This document shows, one piece after another, positions 1 through 8,732 of a stretch of DNA of 53,670 bases (its first letter is position 1; every line of letters starts with the position of its first letter). The notes under the pieces are model-generated. The model ran no database searches. It saw nothing but the letters and a program-made list of their open reading frames with translations, and was not told the origin of the DNA. The stretch is from the NCBI GenBank assembly GCA_016286585.1, contig JAEETC010000009.1, positions 1 through 53,670 on the forward strand, in the 5' to 3' direction. The position numbers were made by a program, and so were the translations under genes. Source of the DNA: Prevotella sp. Its GTDB lineage: Bacteria; Bacteroidota; Bacteroidia; Bacteroidales; Bacteroidaceae.

Positions 1-1570
1 CCTGAAGGAGTTCGCGCTGCACATCGTCAACGATGGATGCAGACAGGAAGATACACATGGTGCTCTGACTTCGAGCCAACAGATGTAACTGTTCTTTCTC
101 TGGCATCGGCGTACGGCCTTCACCACGAGTGAGAATGATAGTCTGGCAACGCTCAGGAATCGTGAACTGGCTCTGCAATTCTGCGGCAGCAGCGAGGAAT
201 GAGGAAATGCCTGGAGTGATGTGATAGTCCATACCATTAGCATCGAAGAAAGCCATCTGCTCTTGAATGGCACCAAAGATACAAGGATCGCCCGTATGTA
301 GACGAACGATGAAGTGTCCCTTGTCGTAGTACTCTTTCATCAACGCACATTGTTCCTCAAGATTCATATCGGCAGAAGAACGCACGACGGCTCCAGGTTT
401 GTGGCAGTCCGTCAAGGCCTTGGGCACCAAAGAGCCTGCATATAAGATAAGGTCAGCTTTCTCCAACATCTTACGACCACGCACAGACACCAAGTCAGGA
501 TCTCCTGGTCCAGCGCCCACGATCTCAATATGTCCGTGTTTCTGGCGCAGATGATTGTAGTCGATGGCTAAAGCTGCTGTCCAGTTTTTGCCTTTCACTT
601 TGGGAATGATGAGTCTGCCGTGATTGGAGCCGAGGATGGCAGCCGCCTCACAGACACTAGGTGTTCCCACGTGCTTCTCAACGGTTGCACTCGGATTTGG
701 CACATCAACTTCCGAGAGTTCTTCGGCTGTAAAGAACACCACCTCCTCATCATACTCATCTTCGAGCATCGCACAGAACTCCTCATCCTCTTTCACATCA
801 ATCGTACAGTACTTATGAGAACAGGGAAGGATGCCTCTATTGGCAAAGGCCTCATCTATCTCGTCGTAGATCGCCTCGTAATCCTCAGGATGGTGCGCCA
901 GTCCGAAGCCCACGGTTCCCACCATCGGCACGAAATGAAGTTCGAGCATACCATCAGGCGCATGACGACTAAAGGGTGTCACCATGATGAGCAGGCTGTA
1001 TTTATTGGGATCTGCCTCGCTGATATCATCGATGATGGTCACATAATCAGGCTTCGTAGCTTCCAAATAGTCTGTTCCCTCGTCGCGAGCCTCCAAAAGC
1101 AGGGCCGTAGGCTTACGATTCACGAAAGCGAAGATACAATCCTGCATATCGTCGATATCGCTTGCTACAGGCCAGTCAAACCTCGCCTCAAGCATATCCA
1201 GTTGCCATAGACCTGCATTGTCGCTTTGGGTAGTAATCACCTCACGGGCACCAATCATCGCTGCAATATCTCTCGTCAGGTCGTTGGCTCCCCCCACATG
1301 CCCGCTAAGCACAGAGATGGCATTCAGTCCCAAGCTGTCGACACACACCACAGCAGGGTCTTCGTGCTTATCCTTGATATACGGCGCTATCGTCCTCACA
1401 CAGATACCCATCGCCCCAACGAACACAAACGCATCGAAATCCTTCCAGCGCTTGCCTACATTTGTGCGGCTGATAATCTCTGCTTCGTTCTTCTGGGCAA
1501 ACACCTGACTCAATATCAGTCTGGCAATATTCTTGCCCTCCTCACTGATTTGTATTATTGCTATCTTCAT
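1..1570 (-). CDS. cbiG-cobM: CbiG-CobM (CbiF) fusion, 3' end outside window
   Basis: Bifunctional corrin-ring enzyme. Residues 1 to about 335 read as cobalt-precorrin-5A hydrolase (CbiG), which opens the delta-lactone and releases acetaldehyde; visible blocks include VGAMGICVR and SGHVGGANDLTR. From about residue 346 (IEIVGAGPGDPDLVSVRG) a SAM-dependent C11-methyltransferase of the CobM/CbiF type begins, with HTGDPCIFGA and the conserved TPGISS. About 523 codons are present and the frame stays open to base 1, so the C-terminus is missing. The ATG at 1570 begins MKIAIIQIS, a normal CbiG start. It lies 11 nt after the stop of the lipoprotein gene 1582-2661, so the two are probably co-transcribed. 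CbiG places the pathway in the early-cobalt (anaerobic) branch. Fusion of these two steps is a known arrangement in some bacteria. Confidence 0.93.
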   Translation of the reverse strand, partial: MKIAIIQISEEGKNIARLILSQVFAQKNEAEIISRTNVGKRWKDFDAFVFVGAMGICVRTIAPYIKDKHEDPAVVCVDSLGLNAISVLSGHVGGANDLTRDIAAMIGAREVITTQSDNAGLWQLDMLEARFDWPVASDIDDMQDCIFAFVNRKPTALLLEARDEGTDYLEATKPDYVTIIDDISEADPNKYSLLIMVTPFSRHAPDGMLELHFVPMVGTVGFGLAHHPEDYEAIYDEIDEAFANRGILPCSHKYCTIDVKEDEEFCAMLEDEYDEEVVFFTAEELSEVDVPNPSATVEKHVGTPSVCEAAAILGSNHGRLIIPKVKGKNWTAALAIDYNHLRQKHGHIEIVGAGPGDPDLVSVRGRKMLEKADLILYAGSLVPKALTDCHKPGAVVRSSADMNLEEQCALMKEYYDKGHFIVRLHTGDPCIFGAIQEQMAFFDANGMDYHITPGISSFLAAAAELQSQFTIPERCQTIILTRGEGRTPMPEKEQLHLLARSQSTMCIFLSASIVDDVQRELLQ

Positions 1571-1581
1571 TCTTTATATTG

Positions 1582-2661
1582 TTAGTCTTCCTGCTCCTTC
1601 ATACCACAGCCACCATGGAATTCATCCACCAGATTGATGGAATAGGCCTCTTCGCGAGACACTTCCGTCTTAGACCAGTCTATCTCTCCCTCATGCCCCG
1701 CATAGTCGCTGATGCGCACAGAACAGAGATAGCCTTCGTCGTTACGGGTGTAGGCACTACAGCCAGACATGGCGATGCGGTTGCGTTCCTGTTGTCCCTG
1801 CTTTGAGACAATATGACACCATTCAATCACGCAGGTCTTGCCATCATCGATAATGGTCTCATACCGCATACCCACACAAGCGGGAATATAGGTGGCCAGA
1901 CCATAGCCGAACTTGTGGGCATTCTGCGACATCTCTTCCTTAGAGAGGATGGGGGTGCCCCAAGAATCGTATCCACCGACGATACATTCATCAGCAAAGA
2001 CTGCGTGGATCTTGTCCGGATTGCAGTAAGGCGCATGGTGAAGGGCTTCGTAATAGGCACGCATGGCACCTGTCAGCAAGCCAGGGTCGCCCATCTCGTA
2101 ATGTGCCGGCTTGAAAATGGGCTTCCGGTAAGGTGTCAGGCCAGGAACAAAGGAATAGTGTGTGTACATCCTGACTTCTTCCAACAGCGTAGGTGTACGA
2201 AGATCCGTAATGACAAAGAAAGGAACTTCCTCGATGGCTCCATCCACCACGAACTTGAACACGCCTTCCAAGGCAATCCGTCCACCACCGATGGTCTGGA
2301 ATACTGGAGTAAAGGTAGCTGAGGTTGCTTTAAACTTGGTCAGGAACCCCTTGGCAAAGGAGCGTATGCCATCAAGGCCTTCAAATCGGCCATAAGGAGC
2401 ATCGACAGCAGGCCGTTCGTCCCAGAACAGTTTTTTCTCACGGAACAGAGCGGCCACCTCATCGGCCTTTCCTGCACAAAGGGCATTGACAAACGCCATA
2501 TCGGGAGTGTCCGTCCGGATATTTTGGGGCATATCCTTATAGAGTCGCTCCAGGTTACACGACTTGCGAACAGGAAAGTCCGCTTCTTTCGCTGATGATC
2601 CGCATGCCTCGATCAGAATCAGGGCTATGCCAGTAAGCAGTAGGATTTTAATCTTATTCAT
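1582..2661 (-). CDS. Lipoprotein with two SnoaL/NTF2-like domains
   Basis: 359 residues. The N-terminus (MNKIKILLLTGIALILIEAC) is a signal peptide ending in a plausible lipobox before Cys20, so the mature protein is probably a periplasm-facing or surface lipoprotein. Two regions, about 50-165 and 185-325, each look like a SnoaL/NTF2-type cone fold (starts such as FVNALCAGKADEVAALF and MRAYYEALHHAP, followed by strand-rich segments). These domains act as small-molecule binding or isomerase folds, but I see no diagnostic catalytic set. The gene sits 11 nt upstream of cbiG-cobM and has its own -7 box (TAACTTTG on the minus strand, 2697-2690). It therefore probably supplies the promoter for cbiG-cobM after the defence island separated that gene from cobJH-cbiET. 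Function unknown; a link to corrinoid metabolism is only contextual. Confidence 0.75.
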   Translation of the reverse strand: MNKIKILLLTGIALILIEACGSSAKEADFPVRKSCNLERLYKDMPQNIRTDTPDMAFVNALCAGKADEVAALFREKKLFWDERPAVDAPYGRFEGLDGIRSFAKGFLTKFKATSATFTPVFQTIGGGRIALEGVFKFVVDGAIEEVPFFVITDLRTPTLLEEVRMYTHYSFVPGLTPYRKPIFKPAHYEMGDPGLLTGAMRAYYEALHHAPYCNPDKIHAVFADECIVGGYDSWGTPILSKEEMSQNAHKFGYGLATYIPACVGMRYETIIDDGKTCVIEWCHIVSKQGQQERNRIAMSGCSAYTRNDEGYLCSVRISDYAGHEGEIDWSKTEVSREEAYSINLVDEFHGGCGMKEQED

Positions 2662-2674
2662 ATTTCTTCTTCCG

Positions 2675-3718
2675 TCATATATCGTTTTGCAAAGTTACTT
2701 GTTTTACCTCGTCAATTTCTTTTATCAGTTGTTCCGTGGTTGGTAAGTACAACTGATATTTGCTTGCCAAGATTGTGGAGTTGTTTTCAGGCAATGCCAT
2801 TTTAACCACCGTATCGTTCTTGTCGGAACAAAGCAGAATGCCGATGGTCGGGTTCTCATCTTCCTGTTTTTCGCAACGGTCATAGTAATTCACGTACATC
2901 TGTAATTGTCCCAAGTCCTGATGTGTCAGTTTGCCAGTCTTCAGTTCTACCACGACGAAGCAGCGAAGCAAACGGTTATAGAATACCAAGTCTGCAAAGA
3001 ACTCGTCATCTTCAAGAAGTATGCGTTTCTGTCTGGCTACGAATGAGAAGCCTTTTCCCATTTCAAGTAAGAATTCTGCGATATGAGAAATAATGGCACT
3101 CTCCAAATCTTTTTCGTAGTATGCCGCCTTTCGTTCCAATCCCAGGAACTCCAACACCATCGGATCTTTGATTACTTCTGTGGGGGATTCAGGAATTCTC
3201 TGATTGCGGGCAACAGCCAGGACTTTTTCTTTTTCATTGCTGAGCAAAAGCCGTTCGTACAGCATAGAATTGATTTGTCGCTCCGTCTCTCTGGCAGTCC
3301 ACCCACTATTTACGGATTCCAGTTCATAATATTCCCGTTTGTCTGGATCTTCAATCTGAATCAACATACGATATTGACTCCAATTCAATTGCGACCGCAC
3401 TGTGGACGCAATTGGATATACCCTATAAAATTGTCTTGCTCTTTCCAGTTGCCTGACACCAAATCCACTACCATATTCAGGTTCCAACTCCTTTGCAAGA
3501 TTCTTGATTAGGTACGTTCCATAGTCGGCTCGTTCTTTACCATGCTGCTCTTCTTCTACGATACGCCTACCGATATTCCAATACATCTGCACACGGCTGA
3601 AGTCTACACTGCGAACTGCTGCCGAGCGTGCCTGATTGATAATCGTCCGAATCTCACCCACAAAGGTATCCTGATTCATTAACGCATTATTTTTTCCTAT
3701 TTCGTTTGCCATATTCAT
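2675..3718 (-). CDS. DUF1016 / YhcG-type PDDEXK nuclease
   Basis: 347 residues. The N-terminal half (about 15-165) matches the DUF1016 N-terminal domain, with IINQARSAAVRSVDFSRVQ, YWNIGRRIVEEEQ and YGTYLIKNLAKEL. The C-terminal half (about 195-330) carries a PD-(D/E)XK core: FFADLVFYNRLL gives the Asp, and VVVELKTGKL gives the E-x-K. It is predicted to bind and cut DNA; relatives are common in defence islands and are often annotated as hypothetical. Its own -7 box TAACTTTG lies at 3736-3729 on the minus strand. The stop is only 13 nt upstream of the lipoprotein ATG. It lies at one edge of the restriction-modification island, and its partner, if any, is unknown. The start at 3718 (MNMANEIGKN) fits the promoter spacing; an ATG two codons in is equally possible. 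Confidence 0.85.
   Translation of the reverse strand: MNMANEIGKNNALMNQDTFVGEIRTIINQARSAAVRSVDFSRVQMYWNIGRRIVEEEQHGKERADYGTYLIKNLAKELEPEYGSGFGVRQLERARQFYRVYPIASTVRSQLNWSQYRMLIQIEDPDKREYYELESVNSGWTARETERQINSMLYERLLLSNEKEKVLAVARNQRIPESPTEVIKDPMVLEFLGLERKAAYYEKDLESAIISHIAEFLLEMGKGFSFVARQKRILLEDDEFFADLVFYNRLLRCFVVVELKTGKLTHQDLGQLQMYVNYYDRCEKQEDENPTIGILLCSDKNDTVVKMALPENNSTILASKYQLYLPTTEQLIKEIDEVKQVTLQNDI
2690..2697 (-). promoter_or_regulatory. Bacteroidetes -7 box for lipoprotein-cbiG-cobM
   Basis: TAACTTTG on the minus strand, 29 nt upstream of the ATG at 2661, matches the Bacteroidetes sigma-ABfr -7 element TAnnTTTG. No TTG lies at the ideal 19-21 bp spacing, so only the -7 half is convincing. 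Confidence 0.5.
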
Positions 3719-3818
3719 ATTTCGTTTGCAAAGTTACATCTTTTTCTTCTACTTAACTGTTTTTGCTGTCAAGAAACATCTTTATCTTGTCTCGTTCATG
3801 TCCCTTATTTGTTCCATC

Positions 3819-3846
3819 TCACAAGGGTCTGCGACACTTTGTGAGC
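3819..3846 (-). repeat. Hairpin repeat copy 1 (CTCACAA...TTGTGAG)
   Basis: Arms CTCACAA and TTGTGAG surround a 14-nt loop directly downstream of vsr. The same hairpin occurs at 9237-9262 directly downstream of fic, with nearly identical loop sequence. It could act as a transcript-end stem-loop, but it has no clear T-run. Confidence 0.55.
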
Positions 3847-3862
3847 ACGACTTCAATCTGTT

Positions 3863-4390
3863 TCATATTTCTTCCTCAGCAGCTTTCAAGTAATTTTCAC
3901 ATTCTTCTTCAATCTTCGGATAGGGAACTACTTTTGCCCTATGGTCTTGCAACCAGATATGATTCAACGTAAAAGCCAGCGATTCCAAAGTCTCTTCACG
4001 TTTCGATGGTTTTAACTCGCATTCCCATATTGTGATACAATGCCAGCCCATTTCTGCCAGTTTGTGCTGTTCCACCCTGTCTCGCTCCTTGTTCCTGCGT
4101 ATCTTCGCCACCCAGAAGTCGCGGTTAGTCTTTGGTATCTTGCAGCACTCAGAGTTTTCGAGTATCTGCATATCTACTAAATGGCCATGCCAGAAGCAAC
4201 CGTTCACAAAGATGCAAGTCCTGTATTTCCTCAGTACCAAGTCTGGATGCCCAGGCAAACGTTTGTGATTTAATCGATACCTGAAACCACGTTTCCACAA
4301 CCCCTTACGCACAATCATCTCAGGCTTCGTATCCTTCCCTCGGATCGCCGCCATCGTTTTGTGCCGCTGTTGCGGAGTGAGCTTGTCCAT
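3863..4390 (-). CDS. vsr: Very short patch repair endonuclease Vsr
   Basis: 175 residues. The N-terminus (MDKLTPQQRHKTMAAIRGKD, then TKPEMIVRKGLWKRGFRY) and the core PDLVLRKYRTCIFVNGCFWH followed by GH are characteristic of Vsr. This enzyme nicks 5' of T in T:G mismatches left by deamination of 5-methylcytosine. The PDLVL Asp, the FWHGH His pair and the late WECEL strand are all present. It starts 1 nt after the stop of the deoxyribosyltransferase-like gene, so the two are translationally coupled. The neighbouring C5 methyltransferase explains why it is here: it protects the methylated site from C-to-T loss. Length is slightly greater than E. coli Vsr (156 residues) because of a longer C-terminal tail. 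Confidence 0.95.
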   Translation of the reverse strand: MDKLTPQQRHKTMAAIRGKDTKPEMIVRKGLWKRGFRYRLNHKRLPGHPDLVLRKYRTCIFVNGCFWHGHLVDMQILENSECCKIPKTNRDFWVAKIRRNKERDRVEQHKLAEMGWHCITIWECELKPSKREETLESLAFTLNHIWLQDHRAKVVPYPKIEEECENYLKAAEEEI

Positions 4391-4391
4391 A

Positions 4392-4820
4392 TTATTTCAA
4401 TGCATCTATAAGTTCGTCCATTGAGCAATAAACCTTATTGAACAACTTGTACATCAGTTCTGGCTCTTGTTTCACTGGGATATAGGCAATCGTCAGTTTC
4501 CCACGCCCAGCAAACCATCCTGCTTCAGTATGAGCGCTACGCCCGCAAGGCAACACCAGCACACACGCATCGCAAGCCTCCATCGCTTCGATATCGTTGT
4601 GGAACTGCCGCTCAGCCTTGGGATGTTGCAGCATATCACGATACTTCTGCGGCGACCATTCCATATAGTTTTCGCTCACGCAACTCCACTTAAATCCTGG
4701 GTCACCCGATGGCGGATTGCGGAAGTCATAAACATCATGCCCCGCTGCCCTCAACTTAGCGACAACATCTGGATAATAAACGTTACGCCAGCTGCTGGCT
4801 ACGTATATCTTTCGTTTCAT
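4392..4820 (-). CDS. Nucleoside 2-deoxyribosyltransferase-like protein
   Basis: 142 residues from the ATG at 4820 (MKRKIYVASSWRN). A longer reading from a TTG at 4832 adds only four residues and would start inside the spacer after the -7 box TATCTTTG (4837-4830), so I prefer the ATG. The pattern IYVASSWRN, then D-x-Y-D-F-R-N-P-P, then a run of acidic residues and PCGRSAHTEAGW, fits the N-deoxyribosyltransferase/TIR-like Rossmann family. These enzymes exchange bases on deoxynucleosides or hydrolyse nucleotides. The spacing to vsr is 1 nt, so it belongs to that transcript. It could handle modified or damaged nucleotides, or be a defence nucleotide hydrolase; the sequence does not decide. Confidence 0.75.
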   Translation of the reverse strand: MKRKIYVASSWRNVYYPDVVAKLRAAGHDVYDFRNPPSGDPGFKWSCVSENYMEWSPQKYRDMLQHPKAERQFHNDIEAMEACDACVLVLPCGRSAHTEAGWFAGRGKLTIAYIPVKQEPELMYKLFNKVYCSMDELIDALK

Positions 4821-4829
4821 AACTGAGGG

Positions 4830-4837
4830 CAAAGATA
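4830..4837 (-). promoter_or_regulatory. -7 box for deoxyribosyltransferase-like gene and vsr
   Basis: TATCTTTG on the minus strand ends 9 nt before the ATG at 4820. Transcription would start very close to, or at, the start codon. This gives the vsr pair its own promoter, separate from the methyltransferase gene. Confidence 0.55.
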
Positions 4838-4903
4838 CTAAAAAATTCCACTCATGATGACACGAATGGAATATTATTAAGAGAATTTAGGAAATCAGGT
4901 CTT

Positions 4904-6631
4904 TTATTTATTTCTAAAAATTCTTCCCAGCAACGTGTCTTTATACCAATACCTCGTCAACGACAGCATTTCATATTCAGGCAGGCTCTCCAGATATTCC
5001 AATTCAAACACCAAACGTGGCTCTTCATCGTTAGACTCAGGACGAATCTCAGCCTTGTTGCCAATACGAGCCACACGAATCAGATATAGGTCACGCACTC
5101 CCTTCTCCTTAATATAAGGCATGAAGTAATAGAGCTTATTGATGGCTACCGTCGATGGGAATGTCTTGGTATTACCTGTATAATATATCTTTGTAGGTTC
5201 TTCCTTCAAGAAGTAATCCTCATTATCTTTCTTCACCAGACCAATCAGTAGATGCTTTGCAGGGTCAAGTGTATATTGCTTCTTCGGACGATTGACTACC
5301 AAGGGCTTTTCTTCGTCTGCAAATAGGCCTAAATCAAGCATCGGTTTGGCATCGCGGTTTGTGAAGATGGGGCGTGATGATTCGGGTGCCTCGTCGTAAA
5401 TGAACTGATAGAGACACTTACCAATCTGCTCCACAATACCACACACCAAAGCATTACCCATCAGGAATGCACGTCTGCCATCAGATACTTCTATATGCAA
5501 CGTATGATTGTCAGGGAACATATTCATACGTTCCAACTCAATAGGCAGCAGGCGACGATAGCGGCCTGACTTCGTTTTTACCACGTGTTTGAAACGTGAC
5601 GGCGCAGTGCCACCTTCCCCAGTTATAATAGTTCGTGAAGGCTGGTCAAGAGAGTCTGGGAAAGCCATACCACCCTCAGAAAACATATACTTGTAGCCCT
5701 CCTTGGAAACTCGCTCAATCTTCTTAGCACCCTTTTCATATTCCCATTTAGGAAGTTCTTCATCAGAAATAAAGAATTCTTCTGGCACGAAATCTTCATC
5801 AACAAGATTGCCTCCTAATGTCTGGCGTGGTCCATCATAGACAGCTTCTGCATCAACAGAATACACATGACGGTCCATCATCATGCCTGCATTACCAAAA
5901 GGACTATCTTTCTTGCCTTTGTTAAATCCGTCAGAAACCTCCTTGATGGAACCTTCTATGTCAAACTCAGACACTGTTCCTGTCTTTGGCCTGAACTCAA
6001 AAGCCTTTGCCATAACTCCATCGAACTCTACCCAGTCTGCCATTTGCTCTACCTTATGAGCCACCACGGAATTCTTCTGGTAACCCACGATGTAAGTTCT
6101 GCGCCTACGCTGTGGCATACCATAATCGGCAGCATTGATGATACGCCACTCTACGACATATCCTAGATCTGCCAACGATGCAAGGATTATAGCAAAGTCG
6201 CGACCTCGCTGAGTAGCTGGAGAATTAAGTAGACGATCAACATTCTCAAAGAAAATATACTGAGGGCGTTTGTCGCCTTTCTCCTGAAGGATGCGATAAA
6301 TCTGCCACCACAGTACACCTTTCTTGCCCTCGATGCCACCTGAACGGCTTAACGTTGCAGCTACAGAATAGTCCTGGCAAGGGAAGCCTCCAACCAACAA
6401 ATCATGATCAGGTATGTCTGTTGTCAATACTGTATTGATGTCCTTATTGCAATGGCCTTTTCTGCCAAAGCGAGCCTGATATACTAACGAAGCGTCCTGA
6501 TGCTGGGTCGATGGTTCCCATTGGTTATTCCAGATGGTCTCGTATGCATCCGACGCACCTTCAAGTCCGATGCGGAAACCACCCACACCGGCAAATAGTT
6601 CTACTACACGAATTTTATTGTTTTTCTTCAT
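4904..6631 (-). CDS. DNA (cytosine-5-)-methyltransferase
   Basis: 575 residues. The order of m5C motifs is intact: VVELFAGVGGFRIGLEG (motif I, SAM binding), GGFPCQDYSVA (motif IV, catalytic Cys), FENVDRLL (motif VI), PQRRRRTYIVGY (motif VIII), and MGNALVCGIVEQIG (motif X). Between motifs VIII and IX lies a target recognition region of roughly 180 residues. About 165 extra C-terminal residues after motif X make it longer than a typical 330-450-residue enzyme; their role is unknown. The stop of the endonuclease gene overlaps its ATG by 4 nt (6628-6631), so R and M are translationally coupled with R first. If the partner cuts GATC as Sau3AI does, this enzyme should methylate the C of GATC, but specificity cannot be read from the sequence. 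Confidence 0.95.
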   Translation of the reverse strand: MKKNNKIRVVELFAGVGGFRIGLEGASDAYETIWNNQWEPSTQHQDASLVYQARFGRKGHCNKDINTVLTTDIPDHDLLVGGFPCQDYSVAATLSRSGGIEGKKGVLWWQIYRILQEKGDKRPQYIFFENVDRLLNSPATQRGRDFAIILASLADLGYVVEWRIINAADYGMPQRRRRTYIVGYQKNSVVAHKVEQMADWVEFDGVMAKAFEFRPKTGTVSEFDIEGSIKEVSDGFNKGKKDSPFGNAGMMMDRHVYSVDAEAVYDGPRQTLGGNLVDEDFVPEEFFISDEELPKWEYEKGAKKIERVSKEGYKYMFSEGGMAFPDSLDQPSRTIITGEGGTAPSRFKHVVKTKSGRYRRLLPIELERMNMFPDNHTLHIEVSDGRRAFLMGNALVCGIVEQIGKCLYQFIYDEAPESSRPIFTNRDAKPMLDLGLFADEEKPLVVNRPKKQYTLDPAKHLLIGLVKKDNEDYFLKEEPTKIYYTGNTKTFPSTVAINKLYYFMPYIKEKGVRDLYLIRVARIGNKAEIRPESNDEEPRLVFELEYLESLPEYEMLSLTRYWYKDTLLGRIFRNK

Positions 6632-8088
6632 TGTTTTATAAGTTCTTGTACGAATTTACTATCCAGCCAAATGCATTGTGGAATCATTCTTAAGCCGTTT
6701 ATTTCGAGTGTTTTGTATTTGTCTTCCGATGTTTGAGCACCACCTCTGACAAATACATTGTGAGTTGCCTTCTTTGGGAAATTCGGTGCTTCACGATAAC
6801 TACCAGATTTATTCACGATGTAGTTACCGTCGCTATCTCTGTCTCTTACGATCATTAGTTTCTTATTCGTAATAAGGTCTCTTACATCATCCCAAGTTCG
6901 CTTGACATTCTCAGTTATAAAATCCTCAGAGAAATAAATGCGTTTGAAACCTTCGAAGATAACATCCTTTCCATCGTGGCGATAGATGATAAAGATGAAA
7001 TGATGACCAGTAAAGTAGTCGTAGATTGCTGATTCCTCGAACTCTGTTTCACGAGTCCATTCAACCAGATCAGGCTGGAACAGTTTCATATCCTCTTTTC
7101 CCTTGCCATTAGCCTTCAAGGGAACGCTCTTTGCAATAATGCCAATCTTGGCAAAATCTTCTATATCATTCATCTTGGAAACATGTCCTCCGAACATCTT
7201 TACGACAGCACTCTCTGCAAAGTTCTTTGCGTCCAGATTGATGTTGACTCCCAATTCAAAGGCAATTTGTGCGAACGTCTTCCCCCTGTATCTCTGGGTC
7301 ATCAACAGACATTTCCTATCGATATCAGCATACTTGTTGATGGTATCGCCCAGTTTCTCAAAATGCTTGTTTGAGAAACACTGGTCAGCAATAACAGTCG
7401 CATATGATCTCTTAAGTCGGAAACGAGGATTATTGGGAAATTTTGGCGCCGTGTCAATTAGCATCAACTGACCTCTCAATTCATGTGATAAGCGTGGATA
7501 TTGCTTGTCTCTTTCTTTTTGTGTTCTATAGTCTCGATGAATGACTATCAGAAAATCACGAACTAACAACCAATCCTGTTTTAACAACAGTTTGTCACCA
7601 TCACTAAACTCATAGAACTGGAAGCCAAGGATAGGGAAGTCTTTATACCCTTCAAGTTTTACTGTCACGGGGGATTTGTACCAATAGTACACCCAAAGCA
7701 TATGGGCCAGTTTGTGCCAGAAGTTAGAGGTTTCAAACTCTTCGTTCACAATGACAGGAATTGAAACGGCAGTAATACTAACAGGCTCTTTGCATTCGTA
7801 TACGTATTGTGAATCCTTCTTCTTAGGTTCCACCATTCCTGTTGTTTTAATCTCTGTCTTTACCCCATCAACCAAGATGTCCGGCTCTTGTCGGCTATCT
7901 TTCTGACACCCAAGAATAGAAACTTCCACAATGTCACCAGCAATACCCTTTACCTTGTCGCGCCCTTCGTGGTGAACAAACAACTCTGCACTGTCTACTT
8001 GCATTAAGGTCTTACCAACAGCAGCGGTAAGCAAGCTATTAACTTGCTCCTTGGTAAACACTCTGCTTTGAGAAATCCCTGTATCCAT
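6628..8088 (-). CDS. Sau3AI-like type II restriction endonuclease (MutH fold)
   Basis: 486 residues, almost the length of Sau3AI (489), with the same two-domain layout: a catalytic MutH-like half and a C-terminal MutH-like half that lacks a catalytic core. The active site is visible near residues 70-82 as PDILVDGVKTEIKTT (Asp ... Glu-x-Lys). The C-terminal half shows ESAVVKMFG, ESAIYDYFTGHHFIFIIY and VKRTWDDVRDLI, patterns I recognise from Sau3AI relatives. Family members usually recognise GATC; that specificity is inferred. The gene precedes and overlaps the methyltransferase gene. Upstream lies a structured RNA region ending in a terminator whose T-run stops about 30 nt before this ATG. Expression may therefore depend on read-through, or on a promoter hidden in that region. 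Confidence 0.88.
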   Translation of the reverse strand: MDTGISQSRVFTKEQVNSLLTAAVGKTLMQVDSAELFVHHEGRDKVKGIAGDIVEVSILGCQKDSRQEPDILVDGVKTEIKTTGMVEPKKKDSQYVYECKEPVSITAVSIPVIVNEEFETSNFWHKLAHMLWVYYWYKSPVTVKLEGYKDFPILGFQFYEFSDGDKLLLKQDWLLVRDFLIVIHRDYRTQKERDKQYPRLSHELRGQLMLIDTAPKFPNNPRFRLKRSYATVIADQCFSNKHFEKLGDTINKYADIDRKCLLMTQRYRGKTFAQIAFELGVNINLDAKNFAESAVVKMFGGHVSKMNDIEDFAKIGIIAKSVPLKANGKGKEDMKLFQPDLVEWTRETEFEESAIYDYFTGHHFIFIIYRHDGKDVIFEGFKRIYFSEDFITENVKRTWDDVRDLITNKKLMIVRDRDSDGNYIVNKSGSYREAPNFPKKATHNVFVRGGAQTSEDKYKTLEINGLRMIPQCIWLDSKFVQELIKQ

Positions 8089-8111
8089 TTGTTGTCTGAA
8101 TTATATTGTTT

Positions 8112-8725
8112 GAGGACACAAAAAAGCCCTCTTTCCTGTTTCTGAAAAGAGGGCGTGGAAGAGATGTGTTTAACCAAGGCCTTGCACAGCCCACATCAGA
8201 CAACAATCCAACAGTCCACGCCCGTATGAGCGCAAACATCCAATTGCTTGTCCGACTGATGTGTCTGTGAAGTGCAAGTTCTGGTTAATCAGTCAATCAA
8301 GGATGTCAAAGACGCTATATTTCCTTCGTCGTTATTTCATTCGTTTATAACTGTCCGCAAAACACCCAAAGCGAACGGGTTCAATATTATGTGATAGCTA
8401 CAAACGAAAAAACGTGGGTGCTTACATCTGCCTGTTCTACTTCGTGGCCTACCACAGCCAAACTGGAAAACAAGCAGAGAAACATCCACGCTGGAGTATA
8501 TAGATACACCGTAAAGTGTGCATTGAGGATATTCGATCCTCGCAGCACACTACGGAGTCTGATATACACACCCCGTGGCAGTCACCCCTGCGATGTTCTT
8601 GTCCAGTATTCGATTGTGGTAGTTTCGAAGTACAAAAACAAAGCGTCAGTAACGCCTTTCAATATGTAGTGCCCCACCCAGCGGCTCCTCCCTACGATTA
8701 GGGCCTCAAAACCATAATGGGCAGA
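8112..8725 (-). ncRNA. Long structured RNA or attenuator leader upstream of the restriction operon
   Basis: No credible protein gene covers this stretch, but the minus strand is full of nested stems. A 93-nt hairpin spans 8486-8578 (outer CCACG/CGTGG, inner GTGTGC/GCACAC, GAGGAT/ATCCTC). A nested stem at 8229-8316 pairs ACATCC/GGATGT, GACTGAT/ATCAGTC and AGCG/CGCT. A 9-bp closing stem pairs 8151-8159 with 8215-8223 around GATGTG/CACATC. A -7 box TACTTTTG lies at 8740-8733 minus, so a transcript of about 610 nt is possible, ending at the terminator 8126-8154. The 9-bp stem and the terminator share GGGC (8151-8154), so they compete. I see no tmRNA, RNase P or SRP signatures. A stand-alone RNA and a cis-acting leader both fit. 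Confidence 0.55.
8120..8154 (-). terminator. Rho-independent terminator before the Sau3AI-like gene
   Basis: On the minus strand GCCCTCTTT (8154-8146) pairs with AAAGAGGGC (8134-8126) across an 11-nt loop, followed by six T (8125-8120). It faces the restriction operon whose ATG is at 8088. Confidence 0.85.
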
Positions 8726-8732
8726 TAGCGTT

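Noticed and set aside
8387..8701. Small open frames in the structured RNA region (60-92 codons)
   Set aside because: They have no ribosome sites, overlap stems on both strands and show no protein-like composition.
8112..8725. tmRNA, RNase P RNA, SRP RNA or a retron RNA
   Set aside because: None of the conserved core sequences of the first three are present, and no reverse transcriptase gene is near.
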